NCBI RefSeq assembly: GCF_024298905.1
Contig: NZ_CP101154.1
Coordinates: 682,001-746,000, forward strand
Length of the DNA stretch: 64,000 nt
Reading direction: 5' to 3'
Source: Natronomonas marina
GTDB taxonomy: Archaea; Halobacteriota; Halobacteria; Halobacteriales; Haloarculaceae
Below, one piece after another: positions 18,719 through 27,258 of this stretch. The first letter of the stretch is position 1; each line of letters opens with the position of its first letter. The notes under the pieces were generated by a model. The model ran no database searches and was not told where the DNA came from. It was given only the letters and a program-made list of their open reading frames with translations. Both the position numbers and the translations under genes were made by a program.

Positions 18719-19063
18719 TCACCGCGTGCGTTTCGTGTTCCGGGACTTCCAGGCGGCGCACGACGTGACGCCGACAAGAATACCGCCGACCAGAGAGACT
18801 TCGACCACCTGACGAGCCTATCCCGGTGCGTCCAAGAGCCCAGTGACGATGGGGATACCAGCGGTCGTGAAAAACAGGCAGGTAACACAGATTCGCAGTA
18901 TTTCGGCCGACCCGAGACGAGAAGTCAGCAGCATCTCAGCGGTGCCCATCGCGACGAACCCGACGCCGAGGAGTGCCAACCGCGGATCAAGCCACGAGCC
19001 CGACAACACGACACTCCCGATCACGAGTCCGACTATCAGCAGGCCAGACGCCGTGGCCACCAA
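18719..19063 (-). pseudogene. small membrane protein with an in-frame stop
   Basis: From the ATG at 19063 the frame encodes two or three hydrophobic helices ('ASGLLIVGLVIGSVVLSG', 'LLGVGFVAMGTAEML', 'ICVTCLFFTTAGIPIVTGLL'). A TAG after 'DAPG' (near 18818) interrupts it. The same frame then continues with a fourth helix, 'VVEVSLVGGILVGVTS', and a basic tail ending at 18719, for about 114 codons in all. The continued hydrophobic pattern after the stop indicates a nonsense mutation. Without it, the 81-residue product might still be made. The function is unknown. Confidence 0.55.
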
Positions 19064-19136
19064 CGCCCATCGACCACCGGCTGGTTCCCGAACAGATTAG
19101 CCGTGATTCGATTTGTGATACCCATTCTTCGTATCC

Positions 19137-19409
19137 TCAGTGGACATCGGCCGATTCCGGGGGGTCTCGTTTGGGCGCGTTCCATCCGAGTACCGTACTG
19201 AGACCGACGAAGATTGCGGCACAGTCGCCGATAACCGCGAGGATCGACCACAGCGAGAGTCCGTTCTGGACGATCGCCTGTGCCGACTGGGATGCGAGAA
19301 CGATTCACGTCACTAGTGCTGCCGCGCCAACGGCTTGGAGGGCATGCAGGCGATCGTTCGCCCTCTGTGCGCATAAAAGGACGGGCACAGACACCTGACG
19401 CGAGAACAT
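19137..19409 (-). pseudogene. second small membrane protein with an in-frame stop
   Basis: The frame from about 19409 encodes 'LHALQAVGAAALVT', then a TGA near 19306. In the same frame it continues 'IVLASQSAQAIVQNGLSLWS', 'ILAVIGDCAAIFVGLSTVLG' and a polar tail to a stop at 19137. The total would be 90 codons with two or three helices. It lies just upstream of the similarly broken membrane gene at 18719-19063, on the same strand. The pair looks like a decayed two-gene operon. The start is uncertain. Confidence 0.5.
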
Positions 19410-19577
19410 CATCCGGCAGTCCAGAGACGGGTGTCTCAGACGCCGTGTGGAGAATCGACGGGGACAGGCAACGTGCGAATTGACCACCAGATATTCTGCC
19501 AGTTCAAAGAAATGTTTCACTGTTCGTGCGAGATACAGGCGCCTATGCAGCACTGGTGGTAGCTCACTATCGCTTGG

Positions 19578-19997
19578 TCACGATGCTTGATCGACCCTGA
19601 AACCGGCGACAGTTTTTGCTACCCAGCCACCAATTCGACCGGAAATTAGGCCGAATACCGGCGAGATACACAGAAGCATCACGACGGCAATGAGGAAGAA
19701 CACAATCGTATTGAGAGACCACGTTACAGTCGTTCCTTCTGTGAGAATAAAGACAAACACTCCGATCATTCCGCCCAGAAACCCAGCACGGAGTCCAGCA
19801 GTACTCGGCTCTACCGAGCGGTTAGCTGCGACAGCTCCTGCGATTATTGACCCAACTAGCATTACCCCACCACCGACAGTCGTCTCGGAGTTCGGAAGCC
19901 AGTTTATTACGGCAGTGGCGGGTAATGCAGCTACCGTTCCGAGAATCGCAACGCGCCAGGCCTGAGGAATCCGACGGATTCGGGCATTCGAGAGCAT
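19578..19997 (-). CDS. membrane protein, resembles DUF5518
   Basis: The protein has 139 residues from the Met at 19997 ('MLSNARIRRI'); the frame is open up to 20030. Four hydrophobic segments alternate with Gly-rich turns: 'AILGTVAALPATAVINWL', 'VGGGVMLVGSIIAGAVAA', 'GFLGGMIGVFVFILTE' and 'NTIVFFLIAVVMLL'. The motif 'ANRSVEPSTAGLRAGF' between helices is reminiscent of haloarchaeal DUF5518 membrane domains, though I cannot confirm the family. The gene is less GC-rich than its surroundings and has no operon partner. Confidence 0.7.
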   Translation of the reverse strand: MLSNARIRRIPQAWRVAILGTVAALPATAVINWLPNSETTVGGGVMLVGSIIAGAVAANRSVEPSTAGLRAGFLGGMIGVFVFILTEGTTVTWSLNTIVFFLIAVVMLLCISPVFGLISGRIGGWVAKTVAGFRVDQAS

Positions 19998-20150
19998 ACG
20001 TTGTATTGTATAACTGTATATATAGTCCATTCCTCGAGTTGCTGACTCTGAAACGATACAGGGGACTTTTGTTTGCTGAGCAGCCGCGGTGTACGGCTGG
20101 TTCGGTGTTCGGAGAAGAATACTGAGTGATTTGCTGACTACACGCGCGGG

Positions 20151-20289
20151 GCCTTGTTTAGACGCGGTGCAAATCGTCCGCAGCGGCGGTTGGGCAAAAG
20201 ACGTAATCGGGGCGAAAAATATTCTCCGACGGATACCGATCCCTAGACACAGTTACTAACCGACCTCCTCAAGAGCGTCTAAACAAGGC
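20151..20289. mobile_element. 139-bp MITE-like element with 15-bp inverted repeats
   Basis: 'gccttgtttagacgc' at 20151-20165 is repeated in exact inverse at 20275-20289. The 139-bp interval has no coding capacity. Perfect 15-bp ends on a short non-coding sequence are typical of MITEs mobilised by a transposase elsewhere. I could not find a clear target duplication. Confidence 0.6.
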
Positions 20290-20550
20290 TCACGCTCTGT
20301 ATCTTGCACGGGTATCCTACCACCTGACGGATATATCAATATGTCTCACGTTAGATTCCTTGCCTATATTGACCGGTTCGATAGCAGGTCCATAGACGCC
20401 GGAGTGACTAAAAAACGCAGGTATTCAACTTGCTCTTCTATACTCACTATAAGTTACTCTGGCACTGTCTCTGAGCATGAAACGGGCCTGTAGGCTTTTT
20501 TGCTGGCGGAATGAACTCTTCATAGAGCCACCTTGGCTCAGTGAGATACA

Positions 20551-21207
20551 ATGGATCTCGACCGATTCAAGTCACAAAACCTCCCGACGGAGTCCGATGA
20601 GACGTTCCAACTCGAGAACAGTTACACGCTCGACGTGACCGTCGATGGTTCGATAATGACGAAGGCCGGAGCGATGATCGCCTACTCCGGTGAACTCTCG
20701 TTCACCGGCCAGGCCTCCGCCGAGGGCGGGGTCACCGGCTTCCTGAAGGAAGCCGCTACCAACGAGGGAACGCCGATAATGAACGTCGAAGGCAGCGGCC
20801 ACGTCTACCTGGCCGATCAACAGAAGAAGGTACAGCTTCTCCAGCTCGAGGCCGGAGAGTCGATCACTGTCAACGGCGAGGACATCCTCGCCTTCGAGTC
20901 CGGCATCTCCTATGAGATCGATACGATTGACAGTCTCGCTGGCGCGTTCGCCGGCGGGTTCACCAACGTCTATCTCGAGGGCCCTGGTCACGTCGCCATC
21001 ACCACCCACGGCGATCCGATGGTCTTCGTGCCGCCCGTCTCAACCGACCCGAGTGCGACCGTCGCCTGGAGCGACACGAAACCGAACATCGAGACCAACA
21101 CGAACCTCTCGGACATGATCGGACAGGAGTCGGGCGAGCGTTTCCAGATGAACTTCGCCGGTGACAGCGGGTTCGTTATCGTCCAGCCCTACGAGGAACT
21201 CAGATAG
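20551..21207 (+). CDS. AIM24 family protein
   Basis: The protein has 218 residues and a predicted all-beta fold with no signal peptide or membrane helix. Features of the AIM24 (DUF124) family are the repeated Gly-rich strands 'GSIMTKAGAMIAYSGEL', 'NVEGSGHVYLAD', 'LQLEAGESITVNGEDILAF' and 'LEGPGHVAITTHGDPMVF'. Prokaryotic members are soluble or peripheral proteins of unclear role; the yeast name comes from mitochondrial inheritance. The full length fits the family. The gene stands alone, with non-coding AT-richer DNA on both sides. The prediction of the family is firmer than that of any function. Confidence 0.85.
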   Translation: MDLDRFKSQNLPTESDETFQLENSYTLDVTVDGSIMTKAGAMIAYSGELSFTGQASAEGGVTGFLKEAATNEGTPIMNVEGSGHVYLADQQKKVQLLQLEAGESITVNGEDILAFESGISYEIDTIDSLAGAFAGGFTNVYLEGPGHVAITTHGDPMVFVPPVSTDPSATVAWSDTKPNIETNTNLSDMIGQESGERFQMNFAGDSGFVIVQPYEELR

Positions 21208-21676
21208 GCATATATCATCCACCTTCTGCGAGTGGGACAGTCACGGCTGAACGACTGAGATTTTACTACAGCGTCGAAAGCGGTGGTGCAGAATGATTCT
21301 CAAAGTCTAATTCAACGGATCTTGATTACCCGACCCGAATATGCAAACCAGAGATTCAGCCTGATATCTGTCCTCTACCGGCGTGGAATCTATCGCCGCT
21401 GCAAAATAGAAATCTGGCAGCGCAAGATGTGGGAAAACTTTCGGCGTACTTCCTCAAGCTGTTTCAGGATTGCATTAAACTCCGTGCTTTCCGGGCAACA
21501 GTATAGCAACTGATCCCGACGATGGCAGAAGCATCACCACTTCGGTCAAGACCGTTTGACGACGACGAGTGAGAGAGATCTGAGAGTCCCCTCAGCGCTG
21601 CTTGGTCATCTCTTCCTGCGCCATAATTTTGTTGTGATTATATTCACTAGCAAAAAATATACTGGTTGAATTTTAA
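21208..21676. other. AT-rich stretch, no gene recognised
   Basis: These 469 bases are visibly richer in A and T than the flanks. One plus frame (21283-21513) could encode about 76 residues, but its composition ('RRKCKIEIW'-like basic and aromatic residues) shows no domain. It may be remains of transferred DNA. Confidence 0.4.
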
Positions 21677-22051
21677 GAAAACATTCAAATTATCCACGTC
21701 GATGACGAACCCGACTTTACATACCTCACCGCCACGTTTCTTGAACGTGAAAGCGACCAGTTCGCCGTCGAGACAGCAACCAGCGCCGACGAGGGGCTTG
21801 AGATAGTCGCTGACCGCCCGCCCGACTGTATCGTCTCGGACTACAATATGCCCGGTATGGACGGGATCGAATTTCTCGAAACCGTTTGCAACGAACATCC
21901 GGAGTTGCCGTTCATTCTTTTTACCGGCAAGGGCGGCGAGGACGTTGCCAGTGACGCGCCCAGAGCAGGTGCGACCGATTCCATTCGAAAACAGTCCGGG
22001 TCCGAACAGTACGAACTACTCGCCAATCGGATCCAGAACGCCGTCGAATAA
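21677..22051 (+). pseudogene. orphan receiver domain without a start codon
   Basis: The frame is open from just after a TAA at 21674-21676. It encodes a full receiver: 'IIHVDDEPDFTYL' (acidic pair), 'PDCIVSDYNMPGMDGIEFL' (phospho-acceptor Asp), 'PFILFTGKG' and 'IRKQSGSEQYELLANRI'. No ATG, GTG or TTG precedes the acidic pair; only rare ATT codons do. The protein ends right after 'QNAVE', where relatives normally continue into PAS and kinase domains. The typical beta-5 'YLQK' region is altered to 'SIRK'. It is most simply the 5' fragment of a hybrid kinase that has lost both its start and its output. Confidence 0.65.
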
Positions 22052-22290
22052 TGTAGGGGGTAACGAAACGGTGAGTCTCCGACCGATACGAGACGCGCGA
22101 CCGAGTCTGTCTCTATTCGACGTAGGTTTCTCAGCTGACAACATTGCCGGAGGAGCACTATCTAGTTGGAGGTGTTTGAGAAGTGAGCGGCTCGTATTGA
22201 GTGGTATCTATGACACTCACAGGCCCACTGGGAAAGAATCAGAGGCATATAATGAAGACGTTTTCGACGCGACGTGATCCGAGGAACCGC

Positions 22291-23211
22291 CTACGACAGC
22301 GCTTCGAGCGAGACTCGTCCGTCGTCGACATCGACCGTCAGTCGGTCGCTCCCGTCACCGATGCGTCCGCGAAACTCGTTGCCGGCGGACTCGACCTCGT
22401 CGAATACGTCGCCGTCGAGTTGTACTGTCCCATCGTTCTGAGTACAGACGACTGTGGCGTCGAGCGACGGCGACAGCCGAACCGTCACGTCACAGTCGTC
22501 CGCTCTGACGACCGAGTCGTCGGCGACCCCGTCGACAGAGAGGTCCAGGTCCCCGTCGTCTACCCGGACGTCACCGAGCGTTGCCGGTTCGTTCATCGTG
22601 ACCGCGCCGTCGTCCAGTTCGGCGCTGAACCTGTCTACCTGGTCGACCGTGACGTCCCCGTCGTCACCGTCGACGCTGAGTTCGCCGTCGAGCGGGCCGA
22701 TGTCGGCGTCCCCGTCGTCTATCGAGAGTGCGAGTTCTCCAGAAACGTTCCTCACAGTGGCCTCGCCGTCGTCCACGTCGAGTTCGGTCACCCGGACGCC
22801 CATCGGAACCCGTACCGTGAGCGATTCGAGCCCGCCGCCCCCGACGCCGACGATGGGGCCGGTGGAGCGCTCTTCGCTGATGTCGAGTCGTCCGTTCGTC
22901 ACCTCTCTCACGACCTCGATGTCGCTCAACTCCGTCTGTCCGACAGCGTACTTCGTCGCCTCGATCCGAACGTCTTCGCCGTCCCAGGCTTCGACCGTCG
23001 TCTCACCGTCGTCGCTGTTTACCGCGATGGTCTCGACGTCGGCGCTCACGTCGTACTGGACGTCGGTCGCCTCTCGCTCGGTGTCGCCGAATCCCGCACA
23101 GCCCGCAAGCGCGACGGCGCCACCGAGGCCGACCGCTGTGAGAACCTGTCGGCGTGGCACGTCGGGTCCGGTGTGAGACTCTTCGTCGGCAGTCCGGTCA
23201 GACTGGCTCAT
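22291..23211 (-). CDS. DUF4097-like beta-helix lipoprotein
   Basis: The protein has 306 residues. The N-terminus has a twin-arginine stretch ('VPRRQVLTAVGLGG') and a lipobox ('VALAGC', Cys near 38). The rest is a repetitive acidic beta-solenoid with recurring 'DDG' turns, such as 'VDDGEATVRNVSGELALS' and 'IDDGDADIGPLDGEL', as in the DUF4097/DUF4098 family. The protein should be anchored on the outer face of the membrane. In bacteria this fold often occurs with toastrack-like regulators, but no such partner is adjacent here. The ATG at 23211 gives a normal pre-signal region. Confidence 0.8.
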   Translation of the reverse strand: MSQSDRTADEESHTGPDVPRRQVLTAVGLGGAVALAGCAGFGDTEREATDVQYDVSADVETIAVNSDDGETTVEAWDGEDVRIEATKYAVGQTELSDIEVVREVTNGRLDISEERSTGPIVGVGGGGLESLTVRVPMGVRVTELDVDDGEATVRNVSGELALSIDDGDADIGPLDGELSVDGDDGDVTVDQVDRFSAELDDGAVTMNEPATLGDVRVDDGDLDLSVDGVADDSVVRADDCDVTVRLSPSLDATVVCTQNDGTVQLDGDVFDEVESAGNEFRGRIGDGSDRLTVDVDDGRVSLEALS

Positions 23212-23724
23212 ACCTGCTCGTTATCCGAGCCACAAGAAAGAAGGTGAATCACAGTCTCAACGGCAGAAACTCTCTGTCTGGAGACAGTTTCGTCGCGGGG
23301 GAGCGGAGTCGCCGCCAGCGCGTGGGGGGAGTGGGGTGGTACGTCGATGCCACCGGTGGCCCCGAGTGGATCACAGATTACTCAACCAGTTCGATACCTG
23401 CCTGGGTTCGGGAGGCCAGGAAAACGGAGGGTAGTGGAGGGTGCGGGGATGTCACAGGGCGGGTGGCCGGATACTCGGCCACCTCCAGCCACGCGTGGGC
23501 AGGGGTTGGTGGGAGCGTCGGATACTTCTCGAGGGGCGCCTCCGACCGGCGGCTACGTACACATACTGGCGGTTGGATAATGAAGGCCGACGGCGCGTCT
23601 CTGGTTCTGAAACAGGCCAGGAGGGGTCAGTCGGCAGTCGGAGCAGGGTGACTGGAAGCCGAGGATTCCTCGTCAGCATCACCGTCGCTGGACCCACCTC
23701 GCCAGCGGCGAACGGAGTGAAGTA
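23212..23724. other. non-coding stretch before tnpB remnants
   Basis: Over about 510 bases I see no supported gene. Open frames on both strands are Gly/Arg- or Pro-rich without domains. The right part leads into two hairpins typical of IS605/IS1341-type ends (23725-23746 and 23806-23850). Confidence 0.4.
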
Positions 23725-23746
23725 CCCCGCGCACGGTGGCGCGGGG
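23725..23746. other. 8-bp GC hairpin, probable IS end structure
   Basis: 'ccccgcgc' at 23725-23732 pairs perfectly with 'gcgcgggg' at 23739-23746 across a 6-base loop. It is 59 bases left of a tnpB-type right-end stem-loop, so it is probably another subterminal hairpin of a deleted IS200/IS605-like element. Confidence 0.45.
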
Positions 23747-23805
23747 CGTCCGTGTTTACTCACGCACCGCTGAGGCAACGGACTTCAACAGTTCGGAGGT
23801 GGAGT

Positions 23806-23850
23806 CCCCTTCCTCAAGGAGCGAACCGTAGGTGAGCGAGTAGGGAGGGG
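23806..23850 (+). ncRNA. solo tnpB right-end stem-loop (omega-RNA 3' part)
   Basis: 'ccccttcct' (23806-23814) pairs with 'agggagggg' (23842-23850), enclosing 'caaggagcga' and 'gtgagcgagt'. The same structure lies downstream of tnpB genes at 26101-26160 and 46401-46449. In IS605/IS1341 elements this right-end segment forms the scaffold of the TnpB guide RNA (omega RNA). No tnpB body lies to the left of this copy, so it is a solo end. Confidence 0.65.
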
Positions 23851-23876
23851 AGGAAACCGACAATACACACAATATT

Positions 23877-24817
23877 TGGCTCCATTGAATCGCCATAGGG
23901 AGTTGGAATCAGCGGGTCACGTACTGTTTGATGTTGTAGACGAGACACATCAGGACGATCTCACGGAACTCACGGTACCATTCACGCGCTCGGACGGCGG
24001 AGCCGTACGAGCGCTTGACCGAGGAGTTCACTGTCTCTGTCATTGAGCGCTGATTGTAGAGATCATCCTCGATTCGTGCGTTGTGCGCGTGGTCGTAGGG
24101 TGCGAAGACGCGATGTTTCACGAGCGGGCGTATTCCCATGTCTCGGAGGGTCTCACGCAATGGCTGGCTGTCGTAGCCTTTGTCCGCGGCAAGGGTCTGC
24201 AACTCGCCCGCGTATCGGCGGGCGAGTTGCGCACAGACCTCTGCGTCACTTCCTTCTCGTGTGGTCGTGCAATGCACGTCTAAGATCGCTTGCGTCTCTG
24301 TATCGACGAGTTTCGTCGCTTCGACCGTCTGGACGCGGTAATCAGTACGGTCGCAGTAGTGTTTGCTCGCCGGTGACCGCTCGTAGTAGGTTGCGTCAAC
24401 GGCGACGTGTGGCGACGGGTCGTGCAGCTGCGCCGAGTGGCGCAGCAGCACTCGCCAAACCTGCATCACGATCTTATCAAGCCACTTATTCAACGTCGAT
24501 GGGTCCGGGAGATCGTCGGCCTCAAGGCCGACGACCTCCAGAATTGGCGGCATCACCTCTAATCGGTCGATGATCATCTCGTAGGTTTCGTCGAGGAAAA
24601 TCCGCAGCCCATGGAGGGAAATCATCGCGTATTCCGCGAAGCTGCCGCCGCCTTCCGGGGCGGCAGCTTCGTCGGGATCGTCGCAATAACTTTTGGCCAG
24701 CGACACCATTTCCTCGGTGAAGCGGGTGGTGATGTTCATCCAAACTGCCACTCACCCGCTTCAACTCCTTTGATTTACCGACCGATCCCGCTGCCATCTA
24801 GTGATTCAATGGAGCCC
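23877..24817 (-). mobile_element. IS5-like insertion sequence, 941 bp
   Basis: The ends are 'ggctccattgaatc' (from 23878) and its inverse 'gattcaatggagcc' (to 24816), 14 bp identical, with a mismatched outermost base. 'aatatt' flanks both sides (23871-23876 and 24818-24823) as a 6-bp target duplication. One transposase gene fills the element. It inserted between a solo tnpB right end and the start of an intact tnpB gene. Confidence 0.85.
23909..24736 (-). CDS. IS5-like DDE transposase
   Basis: The protein has 275 residues from the Met at 24736 ('MNITTRFTEE'). The DDE-type core shows 'HVAVDATYYER' (first Asp), 'LAADKGYDSQPLRETLRD' (second Asp) and 'RSMTETVNSSVKRSYGSAV' (Glu). Its relatives in the window are at 29620-30459 and 31759-32583. 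'DDPDEAAAPEGGGSF' near the N-terminus is variable among the three. The frame is intact, both ends are intact and a target duplication is present, so the element may still be active. Confidence 0.85.
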   Translation of the reverse strand, partial: NITTRFTEEMVSLAKSYCDDPDEAAAPEGGGSFAEYAMISLHGLRIFLDETYEMIIDRLEVMPPILEVVGLEADDLPDPSTLNKWLDKIVMQVWRVLLRHSAQLHDPSPHVAVDATYYERSPASKHYCDRTDYRVQTVEATKLVDTETQAILDVHCTTTREGSDAEVCAQLARRYAGELQTLAADKGYDSQPLRETLRDMGIRPLVKHRVFAPYDHAHNARIEDDLYNQRSMTETVNSSVKRSYGSAVRAREWYREFREIVLMCLVYNIKQYVTR

Positions 24818-24852
24818 AATATTTACATACCTACGACTCTTGATTGAATGTA

Positions 24853-26043
24853 ATGGCATCGGGCGACGAGCATTTCCACAGAGCAGTCATCACTCGTCTT
24901 GATGGGCTCTCCGCCGAGGACGAGAAACTGCTCCATGCAACCGTCGAAGCGTGGCTCGACGGCTGTAACATCGCCTCAGACATGGCGTGGAACGTCTGTA
25001 ATACGAAGTCCGATGTCGAATCGCTTGCCAAAACGACCGTCCAATCAGAGACAGGACTCAATTCCCAGCACTCGATACTCGCCTGTTACGAGGCCTCTAG
25101 TGCAATCAATTCCTGCATCGAGCGCAAACAGCAGGGCAAGAAAGCAAGTCAACCGCAGTTCACTACGAAGAGCATGGTCTATGACCGTCGCACAATGACG
25201 GTCTTTGCTGATAAAGGGCGAGTCTCACTGACGACGCTCGGTGACCATAGTCGGGTCCGAGCTGCCCTCGCGCTACCACAGAACGGCGATGGGTACCAAC
25301 ACCAGTACCTCGATAGTGACGAGTGGGAGTACACGGAAAGCACGCTGCACTACCGTGACGGCGACTGGCACTTGCACCTCGGGTATCGCAAGCCGAAGCC
25401 TGAATCCAAGCCAACGACGCAGAACGGAACGGTTCTGGGTGTTGACCTTGGCGTTAACCAGATTGCCGTCACGAGCACAGCTCGGTTCTTCGACGGCGAT
25501 ACGCTTGCGCACAAGCGACGTGAGTTCGAACGAATCCGTGGAAACCTCCAAGAGACGGGAACGCAGTCAGCCCACCGTACGATAGACGAGCTGAGCGGGC
25601 GTGAAGACGAGTACGTAAAACATGTCATGCACTTCGTGGCGAATGGAATTATCGAAGAAGCTCTGACGCACGACTGCGATGTCATCGTCTTCGAGGAGCT
25701 GGATGGGATTCGTGAAGATCTCCAGCAGGCGAACTGGCATGCGGAGTGGGCATTCAGAAAGCTCCGCGAGTTCGTGGCGTACAAAGCCAAGGCGGAAGGG
25801 CTGTACGTTGATACGGTGAATCCCGAGAACACGTCGAAGCGGTGCAACGAGTGCGGACATATAAGCAATAGCAACCGAAGCCATGGAGAATTCGAGTGTG
25901 AGCGCTGTGGCAAGCAGAATCACGCGGACTATAACGCAGCGAAAAACATTGCGGAACTGTATCTCCTGCGGGGCCATCAGCCGTCGCGTGGGAGGAGCGT
26001 CAGTCAATACGCTCTGAAGTCAGGTCCGAGGACACCGAGTTAG
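24853..26043 (+). CDS. tnpB: TnpB, RNA-guided nuclease of an IS1341-type element
   Basis: The protein has 396 residues from the ATG at 24853. RuvC-like motifs are complete: 'VLGVDLGVNQIAVT' (first Asp), 'DVIVFEELDGIRE' (Glu), and 'NHADYNAAKNIAELYL' (last Asp). The zinc ribbon 'CNECGHISNSNRS' ... 'CERCGKQ' lies between the last two. TnpB proteins cut DNA at sites chosen by an omega RNA made from the element's right end. That end is present at 26101-26160. No tnpA is nearby, so transposition would need a transposase in trans. The 941-bp IS lies 29 bases upstream and may have separated it from its promoter or left end. Confidence 0.9.
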   Translation: MASGDEHFHRAVITRLDGLSAEDEKLLHATVEAWLDGCNIASDMAWNVCNTKSDVESLAKTTVQSETGLNSQHSILACYEASSAINSCIERKQQGKKASQPQFTTKSMVYDRRTMTVFADKGRVSLTTLGDHSRVRAALALPQNGDGYQHQYLDSDEWEYTESTLHYRDGDWHLHLGYRKPKPESKPTTQNGTVLGVDLGVNQIAVTSTARFFDGDTLAHKRREFERIRGNLQETGTQSAHRTIDELSGREDEYVKHVMHFVANGIIEEALTHDCDVIVFEELDGIREDLQQANWHAEWAFRKLREFVAYKAKAEGLYVDTVNPENTSKRCNECGHISNSNRSHGEFECERCGKQNHADYNAAKNIAELYLLRGHQPSRGRSVSQYALKSGPRTPS

Positions 26044-26100
26044 CAGGCGTACAGCCTGTCCCTTGCACACGGCAAGGTCGAGGTCGAGGGCACTGACAAG

Positions 26101-26160
26101 CCCCACCCTCAACGAGCGAACGCCCGTAATGTGTGCGGGCGTGAGCGAAGTAGGGTGGGG
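26101..26160 (+). ncRNA. tnpB right end / omega-RNA stem-loop
   Basis: 'ccccaccct' (26101-26109) pairs exactly with 'agggtgggg' (26152-26160). Inside, 'cgcccg' pairs with 'cgggcg' to form a second stem. The conserved single-stranded words 'caacgagcga' and 'gtgagcga' match the other three copies. It starts 57 bases after the tnpB stop, as expected for the 3' part of an omega RNA, whose guide would be the flanking sequence after 26160. Confidence 0.7.
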
Positions 26161-26457
26161 GAGTTGACCCCGTGCGCGCAGTGTCAGAGCCAGCGATAGT
26201 GGTCACAACGTATATACCTCTCCGACTACCGGCAACGATCCTGTTTCGACACCTCGCCATGACGATTCTCGACCGGTCAGGGTCGAGAATCGTCTCTCTA
26301 CTTCGTCGATCACGCGTCTGAGCAAGGTCCCGATAGTGTTTTTTGTCATCGATTACGCCAGCAGTGACCGTGGTTTTCAGACATACGGTCGTTCGAAGGT
26401 GAAGCTGGAAACGGACTTTCCGGGCGAAGCCGTCGTGCAACGAACAGCAGGCGGGAG

Positions 26458-27258
26458 TCACCCGATCTGAGCGTCGCGGAAACGGAGATACCCGGCCGTG
26501 ACGGGGACGAAGAGCCAGGCCAGTAGGACGAGAATCGGCAGCCAGGCCGATGCGAACGGGTCGGTTCCGAAGAGTTGCCCCTCGACGGTGGCCCGGTAGG
26601 CGGCGTTCGCGGCGCGGTTGGGCGGGAACAGTCCGACCAGCTGTAACCACGCCGGCTCGCTGCCAGCTGTTATTAGCCCCAGTTCGACGGCACCGTACTG
26701 GATGGCGGTCTGGATGAGGTTCCACAGCGCGACCAGGATCATGTAGGCACCGACGGCGGCGGCAGTAGCACGACTGTCGCTCGCACTACCGGCTGAGATG
26801 CCAACGCCGAGAGCGACGAACGCCACACTCATGAGGCCGAGAAAACCGATGAATGATGCCAGTGAACCGACCGTCCCGCCCAGAATCGTGAGAACGACGA
26901 GGCCCGTCGCGAGCCCGCCGACGAGGGTGGCCACGAGCATCAGGGCCGTCCGGCCGATCAACTTCCCGAGGAGAACGTCCCGGCGCGACGGCGGCAAGCT
27001 CAACAACACCCGGAGCGAACCCGACTCGCGCTCGGCGGTGATTGCCCCCTTGGCGAGGATGAGCGCGACGATGGGAAGCATCGTCACGGCGAGCTGGAAC
27101 GAGAGTGCGAACACCTCACGGGCTGCCATGCCGCTGGTGGCTGCGAGCAAGCCCGTGATCCCGGCCGTCGACAGCAGGACGATCCCAGTGACAACCCACA
27201 GCATCTTCGAACGGCCGGCGTCAGCCAGGTCCTTCCGGGCGATGTTGCGGACGCTCAT
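26458..27258 (-). CDS. ABC-2 type exporter permease
   Basis: The protein has 266 residues from the ATG at 27258 ('MSVRNIARKDLADAGRSK'). Six hydrophobic segments occur in the ABC-2 order, with the conserved 'ERESGSLRVLLSLPPSRRDV' loop after the second helix. 'LGLMSVAFVALGVGISAGSA' forms the middle helices, and the last helix ends in 'YLRFRDAQIG'. The start overlaps the stop of the ATPase gene (ATGA), so the two are translationally coupled and form a two-component exporter. The cargo is not evident. A drug, peptide or copper-type role is known for related NosY/CcmB-like or multidrug systems. Confidence 0.85.
   Translation of the reverse strand: MSVRNIARKDLADAGRSKMLWVVTGIVLLSTAGITGLLAATSGMAAREVFALSFQLAVTMLPIVALILAKGAITAERESGSLRVLLSLPPSRRDVLLGKLIGRTALMLVATLVGGLATGLVVLTILGGTVGSLASFIGFLGLMSVAFVALGVGISAGSASDSRATAAAVGAYMILVALWNLIQTAIQYGAVELGLITAGSEPAWLQLVGLFPPNRAANAAYRATVEGQLFGTDPFASAWLPILVLLAWLFVPVTAGYLRFRDAQIG

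Noticed and set aside
20151-20289. Rho-independent-type terminator or riboswitch
   Set aside because: The inverted repeats are 109 bases apart and too distant to form a simple terminator. Element ends are the better explanation.
22201-23247. Plus-strand frame opposite the DUF4097-like lipoprotein
   Set aside because: It arises from the repetitive acidic codons of the real minus gene, which has a Tat lipobox and solenoid repeats.
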